Of a DNA stretch of 64,000 nt, positions 1 through 9,479 are shown one piece after another; the first letter of the stretch is position 1; the number at the start of each line of letters is the position of its first letter. Position numbers and translations under genes: made by a program. The notes under the pieces were generated by a model that saw only the letters and a list, made by a program, of their open reading frames with translations, was not told where the DNA came from and made no database searches. Source of the stretch: Echeneis naucrates (Eukaryota; Chordata; Actinopteri; Carangiformes; Echeneidae); NCBI RefSeq assembly GCF_900963305.1, contig NW_021780168.1:124001-188000 (forward strand), in the 5' to 3' direction.

Positions 1-302
1 CAAGATCAAGGATATGATTGTAAAAGTGAGTGGGTTCATTCACATGCTGGGAAAAGCCAATTGAGTCTAGTAGGGAAAGAAACCCAGAACTAAGGCTGTC
101 GCTTTCTACATCAACATGTATATTGAAATCTCCCAGAATAATGATTTTATCTGTACTAAGTACTAACTCTGATATAAACTCAGAAAACTCTGATAGGAAT
201 TCTGAGTACGGACCAGGTGGACCGTATACTGTAACTAACAGAACTGGTTTTTCACCTTTCCAGTCCGAGTGGGAGAGACTAAGAGTGAGGCTTTCAGCTT
301 GA
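1..302 (-). mobile_element. LINE (non-LTR retrotransposon) endonuclease fragment
   Basis: Read on the minus strand, the whole stretch is open and encodes the second half of an APE-type endonuclease as found in fish jockey/L2-like LINEs. Visible motifs are VTVYGPPGPYSEFL, then ILGDFNIHVD (the Asp-x-Asn of the active site), then LLDSIGF and PTHFYNHILDL near the window edge. The frame runs off at base 1, so the rest of the element, including reverse transcriptase, would lie to the left on the minus strand. The inner boundary near 302 is only approximate. Family assignment comes from these motifs; the exact clade is not resolved. Confidence 0.75.
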
Positions 303-1045
303 ATGAAGAACATTTCCCTCATTTGGGGAAATCTGCCCATCAAACACTGCACGTTCAGGGAGGGCAGAATAAAAAGAAGTGAATAACTTCTGAGCTTTTT
401 ACACTTATTCTTTATACGGGGGAATACAAAGTCTCATTAGGGCTCATGTGACTTGGTGAAATGCTGTCTGTAGTCTGTCAGGTCGTTTTAAAGAATTACT
501 GTCAGCTTCAACTGTTTTATATTCAGATAACGTTGATGTTTTCTTATGAAAACAGATGACAACAGGGAACAGCGGCGGAAAATCATGACACCAAAAAAAT
601 GTGAGAAGTATATGTGGTTTTATTCTATGGATGACAAAGTTACCTTTCACTTTATTATTCTCTCTTTCGGTCGAAAAAAGCCGAGTCTAGTCGAGGAGAG
701 CCGAATCTTCAGAGAATCCGTGCAGACAGGGGGGTTATTTTGATGGACACACCATGAGGCCAATCACATGAGAGGACAAACACACACACAATATTTCACA
801 ATAATATTCAGCTGGTAAATTGACATAGATATGAAGTTTTACAGGTGACCAAGAAGAGACGTTTTCTTTGCTCTACAACGTAACTTCCTGAAAATAACAT
901 GTCTGTGGCTGTTTTCTGATCCCTCCTTCATGTCTTCTGTTTGTGTCTCTCTCTCGGAGTGATGTTGTTACTGAAGCCGACTCTGACCCCTCACTGAGCG
1001 AGTCGGTGCGGAGAAACACTCAGTTACCTCCGACAGCTGAGTGGT
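303..1045. other. No protein gene seen; upstream region of U2
   Basis: Unique-looking AT-rich DNA with short chance reading frames only. The last ~100 bases should hold the U2 promoter (PSE/DSE), but I could not pick out a convincing PSE or octamer by eye. Confidence 0.4.
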
Positions 1046-1233
1046 ATCGCTTCTCGGCCTTTTGGCTAAGATCAAGTGTAGTATCTGTTCTTATCAGTTT
1101 AATATCTGATACGTCCCCTACCCGGGGACCATATATTAAATGGATTTTTGGAACAGGGAGATGGAATAGGGGCTTGCTCCGTCCACTCCACGCATCGACC
1201 TGGTATTGCAGTATCTCCAGGAACGGTGCACTC
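1046..1233 (+). ncRNA. rnu2: U2 spliceosomal snRNA
   Basis: Full-length match to vertebrate U2 snRNA, the RNA that pairs with the intron branch point in the spliceosome. It starts ATCGCTTCTCGGCCTTTTGG (stem I). It contains the branch-point recognition sequence GTAGTA, the stem IIa/b region with CCCTACCCGGGGACC, an intact Sm site ATTTTTGG after ATATTAAATGG, and stems III/IV ending GGTATTGCAGTATCTCCAGG and GAACGGTGCA. I see no changes in the functional elements, so it could be an active Pol II gene. Both ends are inferred from the known RNA. A 3' box-like sequence may follow near 1240-1255 but is weak. Confidence 0.95.
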
Positions 1234-1468
1234 TCTCTGTGTGTTCAATACAAGTCCTGTTCAGCTCAACATCACCTTAAACACATGATGTCTTCATGTG
1301 TGTAACGCTGAGTGTACAGAGTGTTCATGTTCAGTTTATGGTTTTAGAATCAGTGATGCATTCATGTAGAAACATCAGTTTAATGTTGCTGATTTCATCA
1401 GGTTATATTCTGCTGACCAGACAGAATCAATAAAGTTTTGTTTCAACACATCATCTTTAAATGTTGGT
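1234..1468. other. Downstream flank of U2, nothing recognised
   Basis: Contains an AATAAA at about 1428-1433 but no reading frame or repeat that I recognise. Confidence 0.3.
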
Positions 1469-1878
1469 TGTATTTTGCATTTGTCAGCTGAATCCACAGA
1501 GTCACTGAAATGATGAAGTAAATCCAGGAAAGGAAAAACATTTGGCTCTGAATCTCAATGTAGATTTGAACAAAGAGCTCCAGCTGAAGAAAACAATGCT
1601 GTCTGTTTCCAGATGATGAAGAACTCAGTTCTCAGTTGATGCTCAGTTATCTCCATCTAGTGGACAGATGGTCGAAGTTGATTCCTGAAAAGAGGAAGTG
1701 ACTTTTCCTCAGATCAAACTGTTGAAGGAGAACGAGCAGCTTCTTCCTCACTGACTCACTCAACCTCTGTCTCCTGGGTTTGGATTTGAGCCTCTTTCTC
1801 AGGAGCACACACAGAAAAAATAAGATTTTCTATTCCCACAATATACGTGATGTCCTCGTGTATGAATGAATGTTTCAC
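1469..1878 (+). repeat. Direct repeat copy 1 flanking the zinc-finger gene
   Basis: About 400 bp shared, nearly base for base, with 4890-5297 in the same orientation, from TTTGTCAGCTGAATCCACAG to GAATGAATGTTTCAC. The two copies bracket the zinc-finger locus, so the gene may have arrived with, or be prone to loss through, recombination between them. The last ~50 bp overlap a separate dispersed repeat (1828-2052). Confidence 0.85.
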
Positions 1879-2052
1879 TGATGCAGATTTTTCAGAACAA
1901 CATCAACAACTAATAACTCCACAACGAGACTGTGTGACGTCACTGGAGATTAAAGGCATTTCCTGTCTTTCATTGATCTCCAACACGACACAGATGCATA
2001 CGTCACACACTTCGCTTCAAATGGATGAGCGCATGCGCACAAAGACGCACAG
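1828..2052 (+). repeat. Dispersed repeat with TGACGTCA motif, copy A
   Basis: About 220 bp with a core GTGACGTCACTGGAGAT, then a TTTCCTGTCTTTCATTGATC stretch and an end rich in CGCATGCGC. Related copies lie at 13325-13470 (minus), 43262-43470 (minus) and 61790-61990 (minus). The palindromic TGACGTCA is a CRE/ATF-type site. The family is unknown to me. Confidence 0.7.
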
Positions 2053-2180
2053 AAATGTACCTGGACTGATCACTGTAACTTTGTGTTGTTGTAAATTAAG
2101 TCAGAGTGTATTGAATTCTATGGGGTTTCATATGGTGGTTTCACAAAAGTCACACACCACGTAATGTTTCTCTTTCTCGC

Positions 2181-2252
2181 TCTTTGTTATTATCGTGGAT
2201 AGTATCTCCACTTCTCACGTGGAAGACTGGGGTTCGATTCCCCAACGGGGAG
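2181..2252 (+). tRNA. tRNA-Asp-like gene with CTC (Glu) anticodon
   Basis: The body follows vertebrate tRNA-Asp(GTC): the D-arm region GTGGATAGTAT, the B box GGTTCGATTCC and the 3' end CCCCAACGGGGAG. All seven acceptor pairs can form if G-U wobbles are allowed (TCTTTGT with ACGGGGA). The anticodon stem TCCAC/GTGGA is perfect. The loop is TTCTCAC, giving anticodon CTC instead of GTC, which would read GAG (Glu). It may be a pseudogene or an anticodon-switched tRNA. No clear T-run terminator follows directly. Confidence 0.6.
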
Positions 2253-2498
2253 AGCATGTGCATTTTTAGCTCATTTTAGCTCAATAGCTCATTAACCAGA
2301 GTGATAGAAATGAACTCTCTCTGGATTTGACCAGTCGTATTGGTCGCGCTCGCTGCGAGCAGTTTTGTTTTGAAAACCAACTGGATTCTCTTGCATTTTG
2401 AAAGCCCGACTTCCTGCCTGTCTCATCGGCGAGAAAATAAAAGATACAGCCAAATAAAGAAAAAATGAAAAACAAATCCCTCCTGTGATCATTGTGCT

Positions 2499-2537
2499 GA
2501 ATTTTATTTATTTATTTATTTATTTATTTATTATTTT
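2499..2537 (+). repeat. (ATTT)n microsatellite
   Basis: Run of ATTT units ending in a T-rich tract, just downstream of the zinc-finger gene. Confidence 0.9.
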
Positions 2538-2616
2538 TTTGAGGGAGTTCCTGTTTCCTGCTTTCACAGGATACATAGAAAATATCATCAGCAAAAGTCA
2601 GAAATATTTTTAGAAT

Positions 2617-2622
2617 TTTATT
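2617..2622 (-). terminator. Poly(A) signal for the zinc-finger gene
   Basis: AATAAA on the minus strand about 350 bases beyond the zinc-finger stop codon. A plausible 3' end signal; no other support. Confidence 0.4.
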
Positions 2623-2973
2623 GCAAAGAACATCACAATACGTAGAAAATATGTTGTAAGACCGACGGCATAGGTCTCACAGTGAGCGATGATTTAGAAA
2701 ATAATACACAAATTCAATTCCTTTTACACCAAACTATAAAAAAAGAAAACGTTTTTCTGGTATTTATGTCACTGACCCAAACACAAATGAGCGAGGACAA
2801 AAAAACAACAAAGCAAAGCAAAAAAAAAACAAAGACCAATCAAGTTACAGTTTACTTTTGGTCAACCCGCAAAGATCCTGCAGTCGGCCACTTTGGTCTT
2901 TTTCTTTACAGTCGTCACAACCAAACGGTTTCTCTTCTGTATGGATCTCCATGTGTAATTTAAGGCTTTTATT

Positions 2974-4600
2974 TCATTTAAATGTTTTCCCAAAAACATC
3001 ACAGCTGAAGTGTTTCTCTTCTGTATGGACCTTCATATGTGGTTTAATGTTTTTCTTTAGTTTAAATCTTTTCCCACAAACATCACAGCTGAAGGGTTTT
3101 TCCTCTGTATGGACCTTCATGTGTATTTTAAGTATTCCCTTTTCTTTAAATGTTTTCCCACAAACATCACAGCTGAAGGGTTTCTCTTCTCTATGGACCT
3201 TCATGTGTGGTTTAATGTTTTTCTTTAGTTTAAATGTTTTCCCGCAAACATCACAGCTGAAGGGTCTCTCTTCTGTGTGGACTGCCATGTGTGATTTCAG
3301 GGTTCGCCTTAGTTTAAATGTTTTCCCACAAACTTCACAACTGAAGGGTCTCTCTTCTGTTTGGACTACCATGTGTTTTTTAAGGTTTTCCATTAGTTTA
3401 AATGTTTTCCCACAAACATCACAGCTGAATGGTCTCTCTTCTGTGTGGACTACCATGTGTTTTTTAAGGTTTTCCATTAGTTTAAATGTTTTCCCACAAA
3501 CATCACAGCTGAAGGATTTCTCCTCTGTATGGACTGTCATGTGTTTTTTAAGGCCTACCTTTAGTTCAAAAATTCTCCCACAAACATCACAGCTGAATGG
3601 TTTCTCTCCTGTATGGACCTTCATGTGCAAGTGGAAGATTCCCTTTCGGTTAAATCTTTTCCCACAAACATCACAGCTGAAGGGTTTCTCTCCTGTGTGG
3701 ACTACCGTGTGTGATTTAAGATCATATTGTCGCTTAAATCTTTTGCCACAAAATGAGCAGCCAAACTGTCTCTCTTCTGCGTGAACTTGCATGTGAAAAT
3801 TAAGATTGCCCTTCCACAAAAAACTTTTCCCGCAAACATCACAACGGTGATGTTTCTCCCCTGTGTAGGTCTTCATATGAGTCTGAAGATAAAACGTTTT
3901 TTTAAACGTTTTCCCACACTCAGAGCAGCTGATGGGTTTTTCATTGCTGTCATATTTTCTAACATTTACATCACCTTCATCTATTTTCACATCTAACTGG
4001 GCCACTCTGGTTTCATTAGAATCATTCTCACTGATTTCAGTATCAGAGGAGTCTGAGACCTCTTCCTCTGGATCTGGATCTGGTTGAAGAGGACTCTGTG
4101 GATCACAGCTCCTGGCCGGTTCATTCATCTCTTCATCCTCACTCTTCTCCTGAAACGGCCTCACGGGGTTGCTGGTCTCCTCCAGTCCTGGTACCTGGTC
4201 CTCCTCATGTTCCTGTTTAAGGACTGGACTGGAGGTGAACTCAGCAGGAACCTCTTTTGTCACCATCAGCTGCTGAACATCTGGAGGAAACGATTCAATA
4301 ATGAATCCTCTTTATTAGCTACAATATGAACACAGTAATTCCTCCAGCTGCTTCATTCTACATCTGCCAAATACAGTCCTCAGCCTTTCTCACTCATAAA
4401 AACAACCGACCCGTTTTGTGGATCAGGACTCGGGGCTGCAGCAGCTCCAGCTGGCTCCTCTGCCGGTCGATCTCCTGCCTGAAGCCCGAAGCCTCCTCCT
4501 CATATCCGGCTACCATTCTGTCCACGGCCGCTAAGATCTCCCGGCAGACGGCGGCGAGTCTGTTGGTGACAAAACCCCGCAGGACTTCTGCTGTGGACAT
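2974..4600 (-). CDS. C2H2 zinc-finger protein, two exons, truncated last finger
   Basis: Exon 1 (4600-4411) encodes a helical N-terminal module starting MSTAEVLRGFVTNRLAAVC, common at the front of percomorph zinc-finger proteins. A donor at 4410/4409 (GTCGGT) and an acceptor at 4282/4281 (CCTCCAG) join it in phase to DVQQLMVTKEVP, removing a 130-bp intron. Exon 2 has an acidic linker and then eleven C2H2 fingers with TGEKP/TEEKP-type linkers, most reading FSCDVCGKTFK. Finger 1 has Tyr and finger 7 has Gln in place of the last His. Fingers 6 and 7 are almost identical, suggesting recent duplication. A twelfth finger has CDVF for CDVC and is stopped right after GKTFK by TGA, although finger-like sequence (LHMEIHTEEKPFGC) continues in frame beyond it. 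Likely a nuclear DNA-binding regulator; its target is unknown. Confidence 0.85.
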
Positions 4601-4857
4601 TTTAGCTCCTTCACTTTCCAGCTGAGGGACAAAAGACCGTCAGCCCCGTTTGTGTGGAGCAGCTCCGGCCGTTTCCGGTTTGGCTGCTTCATTAATGTGG
4701 CCGAGTGGAAACAAAGAGCTGTGAGAAATTCTTCCTCCTGCTTCGTGCTTTTCCCGATCAATCCACAATTGAATGAAGAAATAAGATCAGCCAGAACATC
4801 ATGACACTGACAGCTGGAGTCAAACATATACACCATCTGACTAAAGGTGTGTTATTT

Positions 4858-4894
4858 TTTAAATAATAATAATAATAATTATTATTATTATTGT
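4858..4894 (+). repeat. (AAT)n/(ATT)n microsatellite
   Basis: Short inverted AAT/ATT run at the left edge of the second direct-repeat copy. Confidence 0.85.
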
Positions 4895-5297
4895 ATTTAA
4901 CATTTGTCAGCTGAATCCACAGAGTCACTGAAATGAAGTGATCCAGGAAAGGAAAAACATTTGGCTCTGAATCTCAATGTAGATTTGAACAAAGAGCTCC
5001 AGCTGAAGAAAACAATGCTGTCTGTTTCCAGATGATGAAGAACTCAGTTCTCAGTTGATGCTCAGTTATCTCCATCTAGTGGACAGATGGTCGAAGTTGA
5101 TTCCTGAAAAGAGGAAGTGACTTTTCCTCAGATCAAACTGTTGAAGGAGAACGAGCAGCTTCTTCCTCACTGACTCACTCAACCTCTGTCTCCTGGGTTT
5201 GGATTTGAGCCTCTTTCTCAGGAGCACACACAGAAAAAATAAGATTTTCTATTCCAACAATATTCGTGATGTCCTCGCGTATGAATGAATGTTTCAC
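4890..5297 (+). repeat. Direct repeat copy 2 flanking the zinc-finger gene
   Basis: Same orientation and near-identical to 1469-1878, with a few small indels and substitutions (for example AATATTCGTGATG against AATATACGTGATG). Together the copies bracket the U2-distal side and the zinc-finger gene. Confidence 0.85.
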
Positions 5298-5324
5298 AAA
5301 TGAGGCAGCAGCTACTCTTCCTGG

Positions 5325-5395
5325 GGTCCAAATGAAAATGCACATCTGCAGTCAAACAGGTTCAGGTAGATGCAGAGTCCTACATAAAAACAAAC
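5325..5395 (+). repeat. Short dispersed repeat shared with the right end
   Basis: A GGGGTCCAAATGAAAATGCA stretch followed by GGTTCAGGTAGATGCAGAGT; near-identical to 63560-63650. Shorter relatives occur near 18383 and 23033. Confidence 0.7.
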
Positions 5396-5478
5396 CACTT
5401 TACCATCAACCTCAACTGCATTTTTTGTAAACACTTGTTCTTATTATTAATGTTAAGACCCAGAAAGCAGCATATTTG

Positions 5479-5828
5479 ATTGATAATCTGATCACTGATC
5501 AATAATCAGCCATTGGAAGACGCTCTGAAACTTTCTTCTGCAGTCAGAACTCATCCACCTTCAGACTGGACATCTTCTGACTGTAGAACTGGAGCTTTTT
5601 ATACATCTCACTGCAGCACAATAAAGTCCTCTGTGAGTATTGTGTGTCCCACAGTGTACATGACATCTGAGCAGCAATACCTCCACCTGCTTGAGATTTA
5701 TTGTTACTACAGCTGTAAAATAAATCTTTCATAACATGAACTCAGTCTGTAGAATCCAGAAGATTAATCACACACTTTGTCCTGCTGTTATGGAATCAAA
5801 TCCAACTTTAGGTTTTCTATATATTAAA
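5479..5828 (+). repeat. Inverted repeat, left copy, bracketing the tRNA block
   Basis: About 350 bp present in opposite orientation at 29178-29527 with very few differences. Both copies keep the same ~75-residue open frame and an internal AATAAA, but I do not recognise a protein. The pair brackets the whole tRNA-rich block. Confidence 0.85.
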
Positions 5829-5922
5829 CTAATGAGCACTGTTGGGGCTCAAACAGAAAAAGACAAAGGCAAGATTTTTCTTTTTGCTTGCGTATGAAAA
5901 CATGTAATTTCATGGTGGTGGC

Positions 5923-5994
5923 AGGGGGCACCCAGATTTGAACTGAAGACCTCTTGATGTGCAGTGAAATGCTCTACCACTGAGCTACACCCCC
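5923..5994 (-). tRNA. tRNA-Cys (GCA)
   Basis: Complete cloverleaf on the minus strand. Acceptor GGGGGTG pairs with TGCCCCC (two wobbles), the D-arm is TAGCTCAGTGGTAGAGC, the anticodon loop is CTGCACA (GCA), and the B box GTTCAAATCTGG has a T-stem using two G-U pairs. The discriminator is T, as expected for tRNA-Cys. Slightly worn T-stem, otherwise plausible as functional. Confidence 0.85.
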
Positions 5995-6208
5995 ATAAAC
6001 ACACACAGCCCATCACTGCAGATCAGCAGGTCTGACTGAACTACACCCGTTTCACTGCAATAATGCCACATGTCTCACATTGTCTAACTTCTCAAAGTTG
6101 TGACTTTGGATGAAAGATACACTGTTACATGGATCAAAGGCAGCAGCTCTTCAGACTCACACATCATTCAAACCTTCAAGGAAGTGACACACTACGTTTG
6201 TCTTTGGA

Positions 6209-6345
6209 GCTTCATTAACAGAGTGCACTCTATTGTGGAGGTCATGAGAAAAAAATGGGAGGAGTCTTTGATCTCTGTGATGTCATTAGAACCTTTGTGA
6301 CATCACAGAATCAGCATCTCCTTTGATGGTTACTGATGGAACAGG
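6209..6345 (-). repeat. Dispersed repeat (three copies in window), copy 1
   Basis: Minus-strand copy of a ~135-bp unit with GATGCTGATTCTGTGATGTC and CTCCTCCCACTTTTTTGTCA. Plus-strand copies are at 10503-10640 and 20987-21093, each close to a tRNA. Confidence 0.8.
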
Positions 6346-6509
6346 AAAAGGTCAGACCCTGATATAATCTGAACCCACAAGCTTGCCTTTTGTCTTTGTG
6401 TCAGACTTTCCTTCCTTAATTGTAGATACCTAACATTCTGCCTAATACTATACTTACAGGAGTTGAACAGGGGTGCAGACTATTGGACACATTATGTGAA
6501 GGGCTTGAC

Positions 6510-6550
6510 ATGCATGTGAGAGGTAGCTGGATCGATGCCCACATTCGTCA
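6510..6550 (+). pseudogene. tRNA-Ala(AGC) 3' fragment
   Basis: GCATGTGAGAGGTAGCTGG then ATCGATGCCCACATTCGTCA: the 3' half of the tRNA-Ala sequence seen whole at 27635-27707. Confidence 0.7.
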
Positions 6551-6678
6551 CAAATCCATGACTGTGGTGTGATTAGCACCACGCTCTAACTTGATGAAGA
6601 TTTGATACAACCATTTTGTGGACTGAACTTCCATCAAAGGCTTGCAGAGAAACAACATGGTAAAGCAAAGCACAAAAC

Positions 6679-6744
6679 TGTGGGCATCGATCCCACTACC
6701 GCTCACATGCTAAGCGAGCCCTGTACCATTTGAGCTACTTCCCC
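6679..6744 (-). pseudogene. tRNA-Ala(AGC) lacking its 3' acceptor strand
   Basis: Minus-strand GGGGAAGTAGCTCAAATGG, anticodon loop with AGC, and T-arm GGGATCGATGCCC, but the closing acceptor strand TTCTCCA is missing, so it cannot fold fully. Confidence 0.75.
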
Positions 6745-6974
6745 TGTACTGGCATGCAAGCTAAGCTTTGGGAAAAGGCCCTTTAACAACCTCTGAGTTC
6801 ACCATCAACAGGTTTCAAAGATATTTAGAAATCATTCACGATGGCCTTAAAGGCAGATATTTAGGATAATTCTAGATGGAATAGCAGGCTGCAACAGGAA
6901 AAGTTCCGCATGTCTCTGTCGCTTGATGGGCTAATTTTTCAGCAAATTTTTCGGCTATTGTTGCAGCTTTTGTC

Positions 6975-7009
6975 GTCAGAATGGCCGAGCGGTCTAAGGC
7001 GCTGCGTTT
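6975..7009 (+). pseudogene. tRNA-Leu 5' fragment
   Basis: GTCAGAATGGCCGAGCGGTC then TAAGGCGCTGCGTT, the front of a tRNA-Leu up to the anticodon stem, then unrelated sequence. Confidence 0.75.
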
Positions 7010-7468
7010 TTTAAGCAAATTTCAGGCAGGAGTTGATCACACAACCATTATAATTTTAAGACTAAGCCACACAGAAAATATATATTACATAACAACTAAT
7101 TATGCTTGGATGAATTAAATAGTATTTTTTTATTTAAAAATAAGTGAAAACACCAAGAACAAGTGTGCATGTGGAGACATCCTCTTGATGATGAAATGAA
7201 AATCTGATTTTATTCCCATTTATATTTGTAACTGTAAACTACGATCTCTTAAGGGTAAATGTAAAATCAATTGAAGAGTACATCCAAACTTACACGTTGA
7301 CTTGAGTAGTAAATGCTTATCATGCTGTTTCTCCTTTGCTGCTGCAGCGGTGTTATATTTACGGGGAAACATGTTCTCATCCTCTCCATGGGCCTGCTTT
7401 CAGACCTCCAACTCCGCTGGGTTGAAATAACTGGATCTCCATTGATGATGGCTTTTTATAGAGGTTAT
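7010..7468. other. No gene seen
   Basis: AT-rich sequence with chance reading frames; nothing recognised. Confidence 0.3.
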
Positions 7469-7536
7469 GATGCTGAGCTGCTTAAAGTGTCTGTCTTGTA
7501 AACAGGACATTCTGCATTCAAACCCCAGCAGTGCTT
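7469..7536 (+). pseudogene. tRNA-Thr(TGT) degenerate copy
   Basis: CTGTCTTGTAAACAGG anticodon arm and CCCCAGCAGTGCTT end are recognisable, but the D-arm is shortened and the acceptor imperfect. A sister copy is at 10810-10878. Confidence 0.7.
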
Positions 7537-7679
7537 CACTCTCGGTGGAGTTCCTGCTCATCACTTCCTGTATTACAGCTTTTGTTTGCAGTTTCTGCCA
7601 AATAAGACACAAAACTTATTGTGATGTGAGTCTGAAGAGCTGCTGCCTTTGATGCGTCACCTGATGAAACCTGAAAGAA

Positions 7680-7800
7680 TTTCCAAAATCACATGTGATT
7701 CAGATGTAAACACAAAGTCTGCTACACTTCAGAACAGCTGTGAAGCTTATTGATCATTCATTTGTTGATTATTAATGATCAGCTCAGAAGCAAACAGTGT
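7680..7800 (+). repeat. Dispersed tRNA-block repeat, copy 1
   Basis: TCACATGTGATTCAGATGTA followed by CAGAACAGCTGTGAAG. Related stretches are at 12015-12190 (inverted) and 18120-18310 (same strand). Confidence 0.7.
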
Positions 7801-7825
7801 ATCTGAAGCACAGACTTGTGTTCAG

Positions 7826-8196
7826 TCAGTAATTTGGTAGGATGACTACACAGGATAAATCACTCCAACCTGAGTGGATATTTGAGAGATCAGAGTGTTG
7901 CACATGATAAGCACTTCCTGTGCAAAAGGCCACTCAAGGCAGAGCAGTCGAGACCTGCTCTATATATACTTGACCTAACTTCATTATAATGTTTTGACGT
8001 GAGTTTAAAAAAAGAGGCTAAAACATTAGGAGTTTGCCTTTAAGTGGACTTCAATGGCTGCTGTTTTGTCATCACATGTACACTTGTGTTCACTTTGGTA
8101 ATTTGGTAGGATGACTACACAGGATAAATTGCTCCAAGCTGAGTGGATAATTGAGAGATCAGGGTGTTGCACAAGATAAGTACTTCCTGTGCTTCA
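7826..8196 (+). repeat. Direct repeat pair (7826-7922 and 8092-8196)
   Basis: Two ~100-bp copies starting TAATTTGGTAGGATGACTAC and ending CACTTCCTGTGC/TACTTCCTGTGC, separated by ~170 bp. A weaker relative is near 22330-22410. Confidence 0.8.
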
Positions 8197-8206
8197 TTAT
8201 CAACGC

Positions 8207-8278
8207 TGAAGATGGCAGGGATTGAAGGCAGGGCCTCATACAGGCAAAGCATGCACTCTACCACTGAGCTACATCCCC
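8207..8278 (-). pseudogene. tRNA-Ala(TGC) degenerate
   Basis: Full-length on the minus strand: GGGGATGTAGCTCAGTGG, anticodon loop TTTGCCT (TGC). The acceptor still pairs with wobbles, but the T-stem (CTGCC/CCTGC) has lost most pairs. Confidence 0.7.
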
Positions 8279-8424
8279 TGCATGCTGCACAATGCCCGCT
8301 GGAAACTAATCACTAAACTGTTGCAAAGGAAATTATCAATCTGCAGTCTTTGCTCTGATCATTTTACTCCTGGAGATACTTTCACAGCTGCCAAAGTCGT
8401 GCGAACAAACTAGCAGACAATCGG

Positions 8425-8480
8425 TCACCTGTCAAGATAAAAATATATATAATCACGCTGTGCATGTGCAAATAAAAAGC
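8425..8480 (+). repeat. Dispersed repeat, copy 1 of 3
   Basis: AAAATATATATAATCAC with GTGCAAATAAA; also at 13800-13890 (plus) and 27830-27910 (minus), each time near a tRNA-Ala copy. Confidence 0.7.
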
Positions 8481-8652
8481 CGTATATGCATCATAATCAT
8501 GGACCAGTAAAGTTGGTGACAGATAGAACATGATGTTACTTCATCAGTTAAGTTTGGTATATTTCATTAACATTTTGTTAAAGGCAGGATCCCTGTCTCC
8601 TCTTCTTCCTATAGTCTGGGGAAAAAAACTGCTAAAGCTACTCCACCATGCA

Positions 8653-8724
8653 GGGGATGTAGCTCAGTGGGAGAGCGCATGCTTTGCATGTATGAGGCCC
8701 CGGGTTCAATCCCCGGCATCTCCA
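8653..8724 (+). tRNA. tRNA-Ala (TGC)
   Basis: Perfect cloverleaf: GGGGATG/CATCTCC acceptor, TAGCTCAGTGGGAGAGC D-arm, anticodon loop TTTGCAT (TGC), T-arm CCGGGTTCAATCCCCGG, discriminator A. A run of five T follows at about 8753. Its 5' half with upstream flank is duplicated at 15418-15520. Confidence 0.93.
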
Positions 8725-8950
8725 CAACTTATCTTGTTTAAAACTTAGACAATTTTTACGATGAGAACAGAAGAGTATCTTACGAGTATCTCAACAGAGA
8801 TTTGTTTGGGTGAGCTGGCTCGACAGTCGAAAGCTCCAACCAGAGGTAACGAGTATCACGACGTTATCAACTTGGTTTGTCGACCCAGGCTTTCCTCAGC
8901 AGGCTCTGTGCATGTCCACATAAAAAAGAGCTGTTTACAGGGACCAGATT

Positions 8951-8985
8951 TTCAGTCCAACATTCTCCCAACTGAGCCATTTCGG
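8951..8985 (-). pseudogene. tRNA-Phe 5' half
   Basis: Minus-strand CCGAAATGGCTCAGTTGGGA running into the anticodon arm; no 3' half. Confidence 0.6.
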
Positions 8986-9032
8986 GTGTTACTGTTTGTT
9001 TCACAGAACGTGTCAGGAGGGACAAGTCACAG

Positions 9033-9126
9033 GCTCCAGTGGCGCAATCGGTTAGCGCGCGGTACTTATAAGACAGTAACTTGCGGAGTGATGCCGAGGT
9101 TGTGAGTTCAAGCCTCACCTGGAGCA
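9033..9126 (+). tRNA. tRNA-Ile (TAT) with intron
   Basis: GCTCCAGTGGCGCAATCGG start and CCTCACCTGGAGCA end, with a perfect CTCCAG/CTGGAG acceptor core. The anticodon region CTTATAAG carries TAT, followed by a ~20-base intron before ATGCCGAGGTT, as in known vertebrate tRNA-Ile(TAT) genes. It looks intact. No T-run is seen immediately after. Confidence 0.9.
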
Positions 9127-9265
9127 GATGATTGGTATCTTGGAAGAAAGTTGGTATCTTGTTGAAAAAAGTTAATGAAGCTCAACACAAACGTAGTCAT
9201 GCCAGAGTTCTGCCGACAGAAGCAACAACAAAACTGGAACTAATTTTCACTGCTATGCAGATGAG

Positions 9266-9319
9266 CCCCACAACCTCTCACATGCTAAGCGAGCGCTCTA
9301 CCATTTGAGCTAATTCCCC
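9266..9319 (-). pseudogene. tRNA-Ala(AGC) truncated after the variable region
   Basis: GGGGAATTAGCTCAAATGGT and CGCTTAGCATGTGAGAGG on the minus strand; T-arm and acceptor end missing. Confidence 0.7.
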
Positions 9320-9479
9320 TGGGCTGGCATGCAAGCTAAACTTTGGAAAAAAAGCAGTGAATAGTTCGAAGGAGGCAGACTGGGTACTCGGCACTAAAAC
9401 AACATTTGAAATTTTCTTTACTTCCACTGCTAAGGAAAACTGCTGGGAGTTAAAACAAGCAAGGTTAATACTGTACTGA

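Noticed and set aside
2858-3784. 308-codon plus-strand frame
   Set aside because: Antisense to the zinc-finger array; its periodicity is produced by the finger repeats.
8290-8415. Possible THAP-domain fragment (CSLCSDHFTPGDTF)
   Set aside because: Only one short motif resembles a THAP domain, with no flanking exon or ligands to support it.
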